A stretch of DNA of 64,000 bases from Cladophialophora immunda. Taxonomy: Eukaryota; Ascomycota; Eurotiomycetes; Chaetothyriales; Herpotrichiellaceae. Each line of letters starts with the position of its first letter. Position 1 is the stretch's first letter. The translations under genes and the position numbers were made by a program. The stretch covers positions 3,916,998 through 3,980,997 of the forward strand of contig NW_015622545.1 in the NCBI RefSeq assembly GCF_000835495.1. The letters are read 5' to 3'. The notes beneath the pieces were generated by a model. The model was not told the origin of the DNA. It saw only the letters and a program-made list of their open reading frames with translations, and did not search any database. This document shows positions 21,781 to 33,229 of this stretch, piece after piece.

Positions 21781-22542
21781 TGAAATACGCTTTCATAAGA
21801 TATTGACAAGACGTGGCGTCGCCTCCGGGAAACCAACATCGGGATGCAACCGTTATTCAGCGACAGCCTTACCCGCTACCCGGCACTATGCGTATACGAA
21901 GCCAACAAGTGGGCTCCAATCATCACGAGTTGAGCCCGCCGGACTCGTATTGTCGCGGGTTTCTTTTGGCGTTTCCATCCGCAGCATTTGCAGAGCTTGG
22001 GGGTAATTCCTTGACTGGGGCGTAGCCTCATTTGGAGAAACTTCTTGAACAGGCATGGCCGGTGGATCAAGCTCGACGCTCTACAAGGGGGCCATGTGTG
22101 TGCACTTGAACAAATTCCAGACCTGACCTCAGCATTGGCCAGATTGACACTGGACTTGTCTGCCAAATTGGTTCCTCTAGTGTCCATTACTCCAACAGCT
22201 TCGACATCCATGGATGAGACGTCATTACGCAGCAGAGGGGATTTCCCAACCGTGTCACCGACCCAGAGGACGTAGCCGGGGTCAAGCTCAGTCGTATTGT
22301 CTTGTGAAAGAGCGTTACCCGGTATACGAACCGTGGCTGGCCCGGGGAATCAGCAATTTTTGACCCATAAAATGGCAGAATACAATTCATCAAAGGATAC
22401 AGCGAGACGGAAAAGTCATGTCTGTGTGATCTCCCAACACTTTTTACCAAGCTGCGCTCTTCACATTGTCATTGAGAAAAACCATAAAGTCATCACTGCA
22501 ACCCTACATAGGGACCAACCTCGGTCAAATTGGTGCCACGAT
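21781..22542. other. Intergenic, divergent promoter region
   Basis: About 0.8 kb between the divergent cupin and MDR genes. The MDR frame is open upstream to 22297, but the family's N-terminus begins at 22543. No other coding signal was found. Confidence 0.45.
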
Positions 22543-23610
22543 ATGGATGCCGTTCGTCTACATCTCAAAACTCCTCACTCGGACAATCCGTACTCAGTGT
22601 TTAATCCGGCTCCCTCGTCGACTCTCGTTCTTGAACACGATGTCCCCATTCCACAGCCAACTGAGCCGGGACAGATGTTAATACGTGTGAATGCGACAAC
22701 AGTCATCCGAGATGCCCTGACTTGGCCGGAAACGTACGCGGAAGAGTTTAGAATTCTGGGCCACGACTTCTCGGGGACTGTGGTGTCTACTTATAAGGAG
22801 CAAAATGCCCCTTTCAAGCCTGGTGACGAAGTCTATGGGATGACCTCGGCGACACGTGCTGGGACATGGGCTGAATATGCCATCGTTTCCGCTGAAGAAG
22901 CGTGTCTGAAGCCCAGCCAGTTGACTTGGGCTGAAGCTGCAGCGGTGCCACTCAGCGCCCTGACAGCATACCAAGCACTATTTGAGAAGGCCGGCATCGT
23001 TCCTCCAGATTTCCACACGTCACAGGGCCATTCTGGATCTCATGAAGTGGGCGAAAACCCTGGCCGTTGTCGTGTGTTGGTGACAGGGGCTGCAGGCTGT
23101 GTCGGCCTCTATGCTGTGCAGCTGGCACGTCTCGCAGGCTTACACGTCGTCGCAGCGACAAGCTCAAACAGCCGCAACCAGTCGCTCTTACATAGGCTGG
23201 GCGCAGATGAGGTCGTCGAGTATGGAGATCTGTCGAAAAGTCCCGAATTATTTCAGATTGTGATAGACACCACCGGTGGCGAAGTCTTGACGATGTGTTG
23301 GAAATTGGTCAGCACAGACGGCACCCTCGTGTCCGTCGACAGTGCCAGTTATGACTTTGTGGAGAAGCACCGCAAGTCGGGCATTGCGGATGGGAAAGGG
23401 GCTGTGAAGGCCATGTTCTTCATTGTCAGCCCGTCCACGCAGGCTTTGGGCCGATTGGCGGTGGCTCTGGATCGGCGGCTGCTTGAACCCTTCGTGGCCC
23501 GTGTGATGCCTTTGGCGGATGCAAGGATGGCATATGATCTTTGCGAAACCGTACGCACGGAGCGGGGGAAAATAGTCCTCATTCCGCGACACGGGGAGGA
23601 AGCAGTATAA
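22543..23610 (+). CDS. Zinc-independent MDR enzyme (quinone oxidoreductase/RTN4IP1-like)
   Basis: Single exon, 355 residues from MDAVRLHLKTP. GroES-like N-terminal domain (GHDFSGTVVS, FKPGDEVYGMTSATRAGTWAEY) followed by a Rossmann domain with VTGAAGCVGLYAVQLARLAG, HRLGADEVVEY and VIDTTGG. The zinc-binding Cys/His set of true alcohol dehydrogenases is absent, placing it with NADPH:quinone reductase or enoyl-reductase-type MDRs. The start was chosen because family members begin close to this Met; the in-frame extension to 22297 has no conservation cue. It is followed 730 bases on by a Zn2Cys6 regulator on the same strand. The substrate is unknown. Confidence 0.85.
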   Translation: MDAVRLHLKTPHSDNPYSVFNPAPSSTLVLEHDVPIPQPTEPGQMLIRVNATTVIRDALTWPETYAEEFRILGHDFSGTVVSTYKEQNAPFKPGDEVYGMTSATRAGTWAEYAIVSAEEACLKPSQLTWAEAAAVPLSALTAYQALFEKAGIVPPDFHTSQGHSGSHEVGENPGRCRVLVTGAAGCVGLYAVQLARLAGLHVVAATSSNSRNQSLLHRLGADEVVEYGDLSKSPELFQIVIDTTGGEVLTMCWKLVSTDGTLVSVDSASYDFVEKHRKSGIADGKGAVKAMFFIVSPSTQALGRLAVALDRRLLEPFVARVMPLADARMAYDLCETVRTERGKIVLIPRHGEEAV

Positions 23611-24342
23611 CGTGCATCGAGTCAGGGTTCACACGGGACGGGCATTTCCACGGAGAGCGCTCTTGTAAGCCAGAGGTTGTCAGCAGTCTAACAGGTTATT
23701 TAGGCAGCCATATCTCCCCCATCTGCTAGCCGGGATGATAATCTTCGCCTATCAAGGTCTGAGATATATTTGACAGTAGTCTGCTCTTTTGGTGCCGTTG
23801 ATTTCATCGAATTGGCTCGGGTATCTTCTTGAGCATGTCGTTCGGGTACACTTTTCTGGAGGGTTACCCGGGTTGACTTTGTAGGTCGTTACCGCTCATC
23901 GGGCACCAAGCTATCCATGCCTAATGATAGCATCAGCAGCCAATAATATCTCGGTCTCATCAGAAGAGCCGTCCATCATTTGTTTTGGAGAGATGCTGTT
24001 GTAATGCGAGAGGGTATTACGTGGGAAGTGGCGTCCTCGCTTATGAACCACGTTACACCCGAACTATTTGAAGTTAGTAGTACTCAAAGCCCCCGTTCAA
24101 ATGATCTTTGAATGCGCTAGCTCCGCGGAAATCCAATACGTAGGCTGAGGCTAGAAGGCGGAACCTCTCCATGGACTTGACGAACTTATATAATCGCCGA
24201 AAGCCCATGACGGGTACCTAGTTGAGGTTGAATACCCGAGTAGCCGCTTCCCCGCCACTTGGAATACCGTGACTGGTGCCCTCTTCGTTGCTTCAGCTCG
24301 CGACTGACAATAGCATCCCCAGTTCCAGGTGCACACAGGGTC
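23611..24342. other. Intergenic
   Basis: About 730 bases, relatively A/T-rich, between two plus-strand genes; nothing recognisable beyond a probable terminator/promoter. Confidence 0.45.
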
Positions 24343-26391
24343 ATGAATTCCATCCATCCCTTAACGACTCGTGGAGGTGGCCGAGTGTCCCTTGCCTGTA
24401 TCCCCTGTAGAGCTCGGCATGTCAGGTGTGACGCGAGGCGACCCAAGTGCGATCGATGTTCTGCTGATAGTAGGAAGTGTTACTATGTCGAGTCCCGGAG
24501 AGGCGGTTTGACTCGAGAAGCCCTTGCGAAGCGTCGTGAACGAGAAGCAATTCAAAGGCGACCGTCTCATCAGCAGCAGCAGCAGCAGCAGCAGCAACGA
24601 CAATCTGCGTCTTCTCAGCTATCTTCAAACATTGGTCAGCTTCAGCAAGGCATAGATGTCCCCAGCGCACTGCCGGCAGATGACCATGTGTCGCTTCCAG
24701 AAACCAATATCTCGACCGCGTCCAAGTTCATTTCGGGCAAGAGCGCCAGCGACGTCCTCACTGATCCATGTATCGACCTCTACTACGAATATTTCCATCG
24801 CCTGCATCCGTGCGTGCTGCCACGGAAGGCTCTGGGGAAGATGCTAGAGGACGAAAGCCAATCTCCTAGTTTGCAACCCTTGCTGGTAGTGATGCGCTTC
24901 ATCGGCTCACTGTACAAGGGCTCTTGTAATTTGGATCCGGCGGAGAAAGAACTCCCTAGCCACCCCGTTGACGAGGAGTATACCCGGTCCAACGGCTTTA
25001 TGGTCCAGTATTATCTTCTTTATTCCATCGCCCTATATTGGTGCGGGGAAGAAACACGATCTCGAAAGGAAATGGACTGCGCCATCGACCTCGCTGTAGA
25101 GCTGGGCATGCATCAAGCTGGCTTTGCCATCGAACATGGGCGCGGCGATACTGTTCTTCAGGAGTGTTGGAGAAGGACGTGGTGGCAGATTTATGTGGTT
25201 GACGCTTACTACGCAGCCATGCAGCACACCTGGACCTCCTTGACCTCTGGTATCATTATGTCCACCCACCTACCGTGCGAAGAGAACGAGTACGAGTCGG
25301 GAGTATGTTTTCTATCTTTGTACCATGCGCGTTCACTTACGCTGCCTTTGAATGCTGCTTGCTGACCAACAATGGTAACTAAATCAGGTCATACCGGACC
25401 CTAAAACACTTGACGACTTCACCTCCCGAGACTTTGCCTCTGATGATCATGTCTACTCATCATTCGCCTACCTCATCGGCGCCGTTCACGGACTCCTGTC
25501 GGCGATGTCGAGGAACTTCCTAGAGTTCCCAGAGAATGCTCACACGCGGCACCTCGAGGCCGCCGATGCCGCCATGGATGGATGGTTTCTGCTTCTTCCC
25601 CAGGAGAAACGGGAAATCATGTCTGGTACAGGAGAAATCGACGAGCTGATGTTCCAGGCACACATGGCAATCCACGCGTAAGTTTTCATTCCCGTGAATA
25701 CATATGTGATTCCCTATAGTGAAAAGCTTCTTCTTTGTACGCCGGGGGTATACTAAACGATGCTGACTGTACCGTCTACAGAGCCGCCGTCGGTCTGCAC
25801 AGGCAGTACTCGTCGTTGTTCCTGGATCCAACGGAAGCTATCTCCCGTTGCCCTACGAGTGCTCCAGAGTATCGCTTTCGTTGTCCTTCTGAATCTCAGA
25901 ATATTCATACTGCACGATGTCTGAACGCCGCAGAAAACCAAGCTCGGTTGATGACGCTGCCCACCACCCCACTCACTCACTCGCCCTTTGTCGTGTGCAT
26001 GATTGTGACAGGGACGATTTCGCTGTTGTCGGCCTGCAAGTTCCACCTTTCCGGTCGCCGACTCGTGGTAGCCCGAGACCAGATTCGAATGAGCATCGGA
26101 TGGCTGAGGTCATTCGCAATGGTGTGGTCACGGGCGGAGAGAAATCGCTTGGATGTTCAAGCAATTGCCCGAGAAGTCCTCGTTCCGCCAAAGAAATCCC
26201 ACGCTGGTAGACGGGCAACAGACGACATCATCCCTCCCCACGATTGCGGCCAGCCTGAGGTTGATGCTGGCAACGATACACGCGAGGCGCTGGGCGAACA
26301 AGCATTTCTATCGCCATCCTTTGATACACTTCAGGGTTTCTTTCCCTTTGGCGACCTTCAACATAACGTCTCCATGTGGTGTCAGGACTGA
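24343..26391 (+). CDS. Zn2Cys6 fungal transcription factor with polyglutamine
   Basis: Three exons, 24343-25302, 25388-25677 and 25782-26391, total 1860 bases and 619 residues; both introns have strong GTATGT/GTAAGT donors. The N-terminal zinc cluster is CIPCRARHVRCDARRPKCDRC...C (C-x2-C-x6-C-x6-C-x2-C-x6-C), followed by a basic linker and a Q9 tract from a (CAG)8CAA run (24571-24597). The middle is a Fungal_trans domain: LYYEYFHRLHPCVLP, LYSIALYWCGEETRSR, AIDLAVELGMHQ, then ECWRRTWWQIYVVDAYYA. It acts in the nucleus and binds CGG-type sites. Neighbouring the MDR enzyme (+) and an esterase (-), it may control one of them. The stop at 26391 is about 80 residues short of some relatives, so an extra 3' exon cannot be excluded. 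Confidence 0.88.
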
Positions 26392-27123
26392 CAAAGCTTT
26401 AACAAGAACTTACACGGATGATATTCTATGCGCATGGGCAAATGAGATCTATTTGCACGCGCCAGGCGTATTCTACCAGCATTCACTGCGCAGCTATGAC
26501 GACTTACTTGGCTAACGGAATTCAAGAATGCTTCAGCAGGAAGATATATGTATTACTGCTCACACGCAGGGTCCACTTTGTCTACCTATGATTGGCCAAG
26601 ATCAACCGCAAGACGGCACCGACATTGAAGAAGCAGCATGCACCAAACGCAAACTGCCAGCATCTCGTTCAGTGGCAAAGATTCCTCCTTCGAACGGCAT
26701 GAACAGTGGACAACATCGGTTACGAAGAGGACCGGATAGCTTCACAGATCCGGGTATTTACGATCATGTCGGGCACAACGAGACTCCCTCCACATCTATA
26801 TCGGAGTAGGCTGTGTGGCTCATTGGAGGTGTATTGGTCCCAGGGCGGAGGAAATGATCAGATGTTGAGCGTATAGAAGAGAAGAGACACCTAGTAGTTG
26901 AAAAGAATGTATACACTTATAAGTAATAGAATATACTTAAAGACCTAAGGTATAAGCAGTTTGTCAAAATCTGCAGTTACAATTCCGATTACATTTGCGG
27001 AACTCTACGGCCTCCTGAACCCAACGTTTTCGGTGGCAGACACAGTGGATTCCTGATTCGTACTTCAAGGCTGAAGTTGGCGGCTCGCTTTTCATCTATG
27101 TACGTTGGCCACCAGTCGGGCGG
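26392..27123. other. Intergenic between convergent genes
   Basis: About 730 bases. A 93-residue open frame at 26528-26809 has no motif and no clear splice link to the regulator upstream. The end (26880-27000) is A/T-rich, as expected for 3' UTRs. Confidence 0.4.
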
Positions 27124-28230
27124 TCATTCACCGATCCACTGGTCAGCTGCCCATTTCAAACCATCTTTCAATCTTGGGTCGTCCAGAACATCCGGCGAGC
27201 TGTCGAAACCATGGTCTAGATGATCCCAATACTCCGCACGTACTTCTGCCTGGGAGAATCGACTCTTCAGAAGCTCAACAAGTCGAACGACCGAGGAAAC
27301 TGGAATCGCCGTGTCTCGGGTTCCCTGTATGATAAAAGTCCTCTTGGGCATGTGGGCGTCATGATCGTTGGCGATGCGTCGAAAAATCACGACGTCCCTC
27401 GCGGTGCCACTGTCTTCGGCGGACTGCCCTTTGACGATCCAGTCGTACCATTTTCCGTAATACTGGGCACTGCTTGCAAGTGCTACCCTTTCGAAGCCTC
27501 CTTCTGTGACGATTTGTGTTTTGGAACGCTTGGCAGAGGCATGCTCCTCCACCACGAGGAAGTCGTTCAGCGGCAATGGCTTAATGCCGAGGACGAAGGC
27601 CGGCGAGTTGGAGCTGGTGGCGTCGTATTCAGGATTGCCCTCTCGAAACCAGGCGCAGTCGACGTCAACCATGGGATACTGCAACAGCGGGGATTTGATG
27701 CGAGCTCGTGACGGGGACGGCCCAGAGTGGGAAAGGGCCAAGTGCATGGCACAAAAGGCACCGGCAGAGCCGCCCGACACCAAGATTCGGGACAGGTCAG
27801 TCTGGACGGCGGGTGCGATTTGTGCCACTTGATCTTCAAAGGATGGAACTCCTCGTGTTTGGTTGTCTTTCGACATGCCACCACCGGTCAGCCAGTGCCA
27901 GAAGTCCTCCACATCCTCCAGGATGGCTTGGCCAGTCGATTCTGGAAGAAGTCGATAGTCGGGGCTGACCACAATCGCCTCATGGTCTTGCGCAAAACGA
28001 GGGAGCCAGCCGTTGATGAAAGGATGGAACGCTCGGTGGCCCGAGACCAGCCCTCCGCCGTGGAGGTATACCAGGACAGGACATCCTTGCCATGACCGAG
28101 ACGATTCATGGGGCAGCCAAATGTCCACATTGAGCCATTGCAAGTGGCCGCTCTCATTGGGTATGCATTTATATTGGGTGGTCGAGACTTTGAACTTGTC
28201 AGTCACTTCTGAGAAGCTTTCGATACCCAT
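27124..28230 (-). CDS. Alpha/beta hydrolase (HSL/carboxylesterase type)
   Basis: Single exon, 368 residues. HSL-type hydrolase with oxyanion LVYLHGGGLVSGH, a PDYRLLPES segment, nucleophile elbow VSGGSAGAFCAMH, acid in IIQGTRDTAIPV and His in YWDHLDHGFDSSPD, so the triad is complete. No signal peptide. A variable insertion (FVLGIKPLPLNDFLVVEEH) occupies the cap region. Probably a cytosolic esterase or lactonase-type enzyme of unknown substrate. The putative 5' UTR contains 3.7 copies of a CCCACG hexamer (28250-28271, plus-strand reading). Confidence 0.85.
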   Translation of the reverse strand: MGIESFSEVTDKFKVSTTQYKCIPNESGHLQWLNVDIWLPHESSRSWQGCPVLVYLHGGGLVSGHRAFHPFINGWLPRFAQDHEAIVVSPDYRLLPESTGQAILEDVEDFWHWLTGGGMSKDNQTRGVPSFEDQVAQIAPAVQTDLSRILVSGGSAGAFCAMHLALSHSGPSPSRARIKSPLLQYPMVDVDCAWFREGNPEYDATSSNSPAFVLGIKPLPLNDFLVVEEHASAKRSKTQIVTEGGFERVALASSAQYYGKWYDWIVKGQSAEDSGTARDVVIFRRIANDHDAHMPKRTFIIQGTRDTAIPVSSVVRLVELLKSRFSQAEVRAEYWDHLDHGFDSSPDVLDDPRLKDGLKWAADQWIGE

Positions 28231-29754
28231 GTTTGACCGCTATTCCAGACCCACGCCCACGCCCACGCCCAAGGAATGAGCCAACTCCAGCCAAACGTCA
28301 ATACAAAGATGCTCGAATTCAACGCATGTAGCACATAGACAGACCCAACCGCGTTCCCCTGGCGCCTGCGACGGTATTGGAGTAGTCCGTACCAAATCAT
28401 CGTCCTGAAAGGCTCTCTTCATATCAGATCATCGACACAGGCCGTACGCCGTACTCTCCAATGTGGTTTGTCATCAAAAAATGGCACCCCTGCATAGGTA
28501 CCTGCTCCCCATCACCCGGCCGGCCAAGCGCTTGACACTGACCGGCTGTTTCGGTCGGAGCGGGAAAGGTACTGGATATCTGACTTCATACGGCGTACGT
28601 ATTCGGGCCTCGCTTAATGAGGTCGATAGGACCAGCGGCGCCGAGAATATTCTGTACTCGTACTCTGACCACGTATACACTGCATATCCTACCTAGATAT
28701 TGAAATAGTCCACACATTTAGGCCCCCCTCCATGGCGCTAGGTGAGACTTTTCGCGGTGATAGTCCATACTGTAGCTGACCGGGTATTTCGGCTCCGGGA
28801 GAAGGGGGGAGGGGGGTGCCCGGCTCGGCTTGGCTCGGCTGGGTGCACACTTATACTCGTATTTTGTCTCTTCCGAGTACTTCTTGTAGTACCTATGTAT
28901 CCATTGTTCAAAGACTTAGCGAAGCCTTGCCGAAACACACCTATCAGCCGCGGTTCTTTTCTTGAAAGAGATGGTGTCATTTTTCATCCGCCTCTCATTC
29001 GTCGACACTTTTCCGCCTCAGGTCCATCGCTCGTGTACGAATAGTAGGAAGTGTACGTATGCCGGGACCTTTCAATGACATGAGCAGTCCCATATGAAAG
29101 AAAAAAGAGTGAGTGACTGGCTGGGGCCTGGCTCATCGCGCCGGAGCTTTCCCGCAGATAGGTAGTCTTTCGTTTGGCCCCGTCCTTGCTGGCAAGCGGG
29201 ACAGGCAGCGGTACTCGGTAATATATATCAAGAAGATAGTATGTATGTTTGTCATCTCAGCGTGCTCTCGTCCCGCCGCCAGGGATACCCGCCCGGAACG
29301 TATGCCTTTCCCAGATTCTGGTGTCGGGACACCACACCGCATGAGCCCCCGAGCGTGGCAAATAGTGCGCTATTGCGAGTGGTGGGGGGCTGGGGACTTG
29401 GACATCTGGCCAGCAACCCAGTGCGCAAAAGTGGTGGGATGGGGTCTGAAAGTCCTCGCCATCGATGGTCGACTGGCCGGCTATGTAAGAGTCCGGAGGA
29501 GTGTATGTGCTTTTGGGGTCTCCAGCCGACGACATGGTCATCAGTAGTACCATGGGCAAGCAACAGAGCTCAGTTTCAGTTCTTGCAAGTCTCACGGTGC
29601 ATGGTCTAGGTGATTCTTATTCCCTCTGGTGACACTAGCTGGTATATAAGACGTCCAATCTGAGAGACGACAGAGTCCATTTTCCCGCCCCCACCCCAAA
29701 AGGCGAGCTTCGACTCCCGGTCCCGATTTCACAAAGAGTAGACATTCCTGTGTA
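28231..29754. other. Intergenic; hexamer repeat near 28250
   Basis: About 1.5 kb between the esterase start and the MFS stop, both on the minus strand. It holds a (CCCACG)3.7 repeat at 28250-28271 and CTCGGCT(T/G)GG repeats near 28822. Open frames are short and lack motifs. No gene is supported. This gap marks the left border of the catabolic block. Confidence 0.45.
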
Positions 29755-31428
29755 TCATGGTAGCCATCGAAAGGCAGGATGCTTCCACTCGAGATCTTGC
29801 ATCTGTTTTTGAGACAGGCCGGCCAACTCAGAATCAACGTCCTTCTTCTCCCGGCGGTGGTTGTCTCGCAGCATGAATACCAGCAGGCCGACGGACAACA
29901 ACAGCAAGACGCTGCTCGTTGCGAGGTTGATGCCATTGCCGATGTGATACTCCGGGGCATCGGTGGGTAGGTATGTCCACGTCGAGATGAGGCCTCCAGC
30001 ATTCCCGAATAGTACGCACGTGCCTATCGCTGCGGCCCGAGCTGTGTCGGATACGATGTTCGCCGAGACCTGGGCATTGACAAAGGCGACAAAGGGAAAA
30101 CAACCCATTGCGATCAGAAAAGTTGCGCCGTATCGAACCTGGGCCTGCGTGTGCGTCGTTCCGAGAAACATGGCGTAGCCGATGATGATCAGCGGGGCAC
30201 TGAGAATGAGAAATATTTGTCGTCGTCCGGTCCGGTAGCTGAGGTATGAATAGAGGATGGTCATAAATGCGGCCACCACAAATGGCGGGGCGGTGCGGAG
30301 CTGCTGTTCCACCGTGGTCGTCTCCGGATAGATCGTCTTGACGATGGTGGGTAGGAATACGCTCAGCCCCTGGATGGTGATGCCAGCCAAACAGAAGCTG
30401 AGACCCACAGCAAGAGTGACGGGCGAAGTAATGCCGCGAATGACTTTGGGACGGTCCAGTTTGTCCAAGACTTCCGTGCTCGCAATTCTTTCAGACTTGA
30501 TGCGAGCAATGGCCAGGCCCTTCTCCTCTTTATCGAGCCATCGAGCTGTGGCTGGGCGATCGGTCAGGAGTAGAAAAAGCATCAAGGCGATGCCGATCGA
30601 GATTACTCCCTCCACGGCAAATATCATCCGCCAGGTCCTGACATTGCCGAAGCGGCTTAGCTTCAAGATCCCAGAAGCCAGGAGGCCTCCAAAGGCACCC
30701 GACACAGGAGACATCGACATGACCATTGCCAGACGGAACGTGAGTTCGGACCTTCTGTACCATCGCGAGAGGTAGTAGGCAATACCGGGGAGCATTCCAG
30801 CCTCAAACAATCCCAAAAGAAATCGGACCGCGTATGCGGTGGATTTGCCGTGGACGTAGCCCATGCAAAGGGTCATGACGCCAAAGCCGAGAGTGGTGGA
30901 TGGGAGGAACCACCCTGGCCCGATCAGCTTGCAGATAAAAGTGGCCGGCATCTCGAATGCGATATAAGAGACGAAGAAGACGGTGAGGATCCTGTTGAAA
31001 TCGTAGCCTGTGAGGTGTAGATCTTTTTCGAATCCTGCCAGCCTCGCGTTGCCTGTTTGGCGCGTTAGCATGCTGGCGACATCCCTGGTTTGAGGGGGAG
31101 TTGGAGTTCACCAATGCTAACTCTGTCGAGATTTCCAAACAGGTAGAGGACAGCGACGAGTGGCAAGATATACAAGTCTATCTTGTGGCGAAGCCGTGTC
31201 TCTGCCTTGGGATCAAAGATGATCAGTGGGTTGCCGTGTCTGACACGGCATTAGCAGATTTGCCTTAGGGGTTTGCTTATTCGGCGGAAACACTCACGCA
31301 TCGACTGCCGTATGTCCACGCTCAGCGACATCGTGTGTGGTGGCAGCTGCGGTATCTGTGGCCCTTTCAATAGCCACAACGGTCGGGACGCTTGCATGCG
31401 TGGCACCCGCAGAGTCCTGCTTCTCCAT
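29755..31428 (-). CDS. MFS transporter, anion:cation symporter (Dal5/allantoate-type) family
   Basis: Three exons, 31428-31298, 31239-31112 and 31052-29755; 1557 bases, 518 residues, phases consistent. Joined text reads RLRHKIDLYILPLVAVLY, LFGNLDRVSIGNARLAGFE, then FFVSYIAFEMPATF, FLLGLFEAGMLPGIAYYLSRWY and about 12 membrane spans. The DRVSIGNAR and FEAG...YYLS.WY signatures are those of the fungal ACS subfamily (allantoate, nicotinate, pantothenate and similar organic anions). Bacterial phthalate permeases also belong to ACS, which makes an organic-acid substrate attractive next to the decarboxylase genes, but that is inference. It is divergent from the amidohydrolase over 546 bases. Confidence 0.88.
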
Positions 31429-31974
31429 AGCGGGATGATTTGTGATCTGATGGTGGCAAGAGACAAGGAAGCGAAGACCGTTGCGACTCGAAGGATCCTT
31501 GGGAACTGGAGTTATTGTCTGCTGCTGTCCAGGCCGTGGTCCCGAACAAGCATGTGAGCAGCTAGGGACGCAATGGACCGCGTAGTCCCGCAAGCAGAAA
31601 TGGGGAGCGTGTCTCCCGGCCGAAGGCCAATAGCCCTGAGACCAAAGATATCCGACGGCAGACCCAGGTTCACCAGGGAGGACCGAAGGGTTCGGCCGGG
31701 GAACCCACACCTCACTCTCCACAGTCTACTCTCCACAAGTCCAGGATGCTCCGGAGGTACAGCAACTTCGGAACTCTTCCCGAAATATCCGTCAGAACGC
31801 GCCCGCGGGGAACTATTGATGCGAGGAATAGCATTTCGTGTCCTCGGTGGGCACCTGTAAGCCCTCTCCGTTTTCGTCAGTGCCAACTTCGGGAGGCGGG
31901 AAACGGGGGATTATGTATAACATTCAGACGTTCTTGCATCGCGAATGATCACCAACAAAGATTCGAGGTGAAAG
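31429..31974. promoter_or_regulatory. Divergent promoter, MFS transporter / amidohydrolase
   Basis: 546 bases separating the starts of two oppositely transcribed genes, with no coding signal of its own. The shared region suggests co-regulation, possibly by the Zn2Cys6 protein encoded at 33230-35829. No specific operator was identified with confidence. Confidence 0.4.
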
Positions 31975-33114
31975 ATGAGCGGCTCAGGGACAACGCTCGA
32001 GGTCGAGGGGAGACCGCCGACCCTCTTCCCGCCTGCCGATCTCAGTCGTAGAACGGCCAAGCTGATCACGTTCGAGGAACATGCGGTCACGCCGTTTCCG
32101 ACACCGACCACTTCAGTGACGTTCGAGACATTCCATCCGACGTTTCTCGAGGGGTTGAAAGAGCGGCTCAGGGACGTCGATCTTCGCGTGAAGATTATGG
32201 ATGCCAACAATATCGCGGCCCAGATTATTTCCCTGAACCAACCCACGGCCCAAGCCTTCACGGATCTCGAAGAGTGTAAAACCTTCTGCCAAAAGGCCAA
32301 CGACTTCATCTACCAGAACTACTGCAAAGCCTATCCGAACCGGTTTTTTGCCTTTGCCACACTCCCGACCCAGAATGGAAAATCCGCGGCGGAGGAGCTC
32401 GAGCGTTGCGTTCGTCAGTATGGATTCGTCGGGGCGATGATCAATGGCTTCACTGCCACTAAAGATCCCACTAAAGGCCTCTATCTCGACGATGAGCAGT
32501 TTGATGCGTTGTGGGAAGTTTCAGAGAGGCTCGAAAAGCCAATTTTTATTCACCCTCGTGTCCCTCTCCCGTCGAATATCAAGGTCCTCGAGGACATTCC
32601 GATCTTGCACGGTGCCCCTTACGGCTTCGCAAGAGAGACGGTCGAGCACGTCTTCAGATTGATGTACACGGGTGTCTTCGACCGCTTTCCAAAACTGAAG
32701 ATCTGCTTGGGCCATTGTGGAGAAGGTCTGTCGTGGATCTTGCCCAGGACCGATACAACATTTAGGATGTACTCCAAAGGTGATTTTTGACCCCATCCCA
32801 TTCGGCTGATTGGAAACATGGGTGCTAACGGGTGAACAGCTGCCCAAGGTCCGAAGATGAAGAGGTTTCAACAGTACTTCCAAGACAATATCGTTTGCAA
32901 CACAAGTGGAATGCCCAGGACCTCGGCCCTTCTGAATCTGATCGCAGAAGCAAAACCGGTGCATGTCACCTTCTCCGTCGACTATCCTTATGAGAGCGTG
33001 GCCGAGATGAGGTCGTGGTTCGAATCCGTGCCCGTTTCCGATGAGACATGGAAAGACATCGGCTACCGTAATGCGATTAGGATTTTCAAGCTACCCTTAG
33101 ACTTAGATCAGTGA
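31975..33114 (+). CDS. Amidohydrolase_2 family enzyme, aromatic acid decarboxylase type
   Basis: Two exons, 31975-32779 and 32840-33114; 359 residues. Metal-dependent TIM-barrel hydrolase/decarboxylase related to gamma-resorcylate, 2,3-dihydroxybenzoate and ACMS decarboxylases. Expected metal and catalytic residues are all visible: LITFEEHAVT (E34, H36), KPIFIHPR (His), ICLGHCGEGLSW (His) and HVTFSVDYPYE (Asp). Typical decarboxylase spacing elements are also present: NDFIYQNYCKAYPNRFFAFATLP, VGAMINGFT, YLDDEQFDALWEVSERL. These enzymes remove CO2 from (di)hydroxybenzoates without a redox cofactor, and many act reversibly. It converges on the Zn2Cys6 gene with a gap of about 115 bases and shares a promoter with the MFS gene. 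The exact substrate is unknown. Confidence 0.87.
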
Positions 33115-33229
33115 CTTCTCGCAAAAGGGTTCACATAATGAGCATACTCAGCAAATCTACTAGATCTGCAAACCATTATACTCATGGAAGCGAGACTGAT
33201 GGTCCACATCCACATTCTTCTGTAATTCA

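Noticed and set aside
22297..22542. Upstream in-frame extension of the MDR gene
   Set aside because: No conserved residues; family N-terminus begins at the Met at 22543.
26528..26809. Possible 3' exon of the first Zn2Cys6 gene
   Set aside because: No splice pair joins it in frame with a plausible intron, and its sequence lacks TF features.
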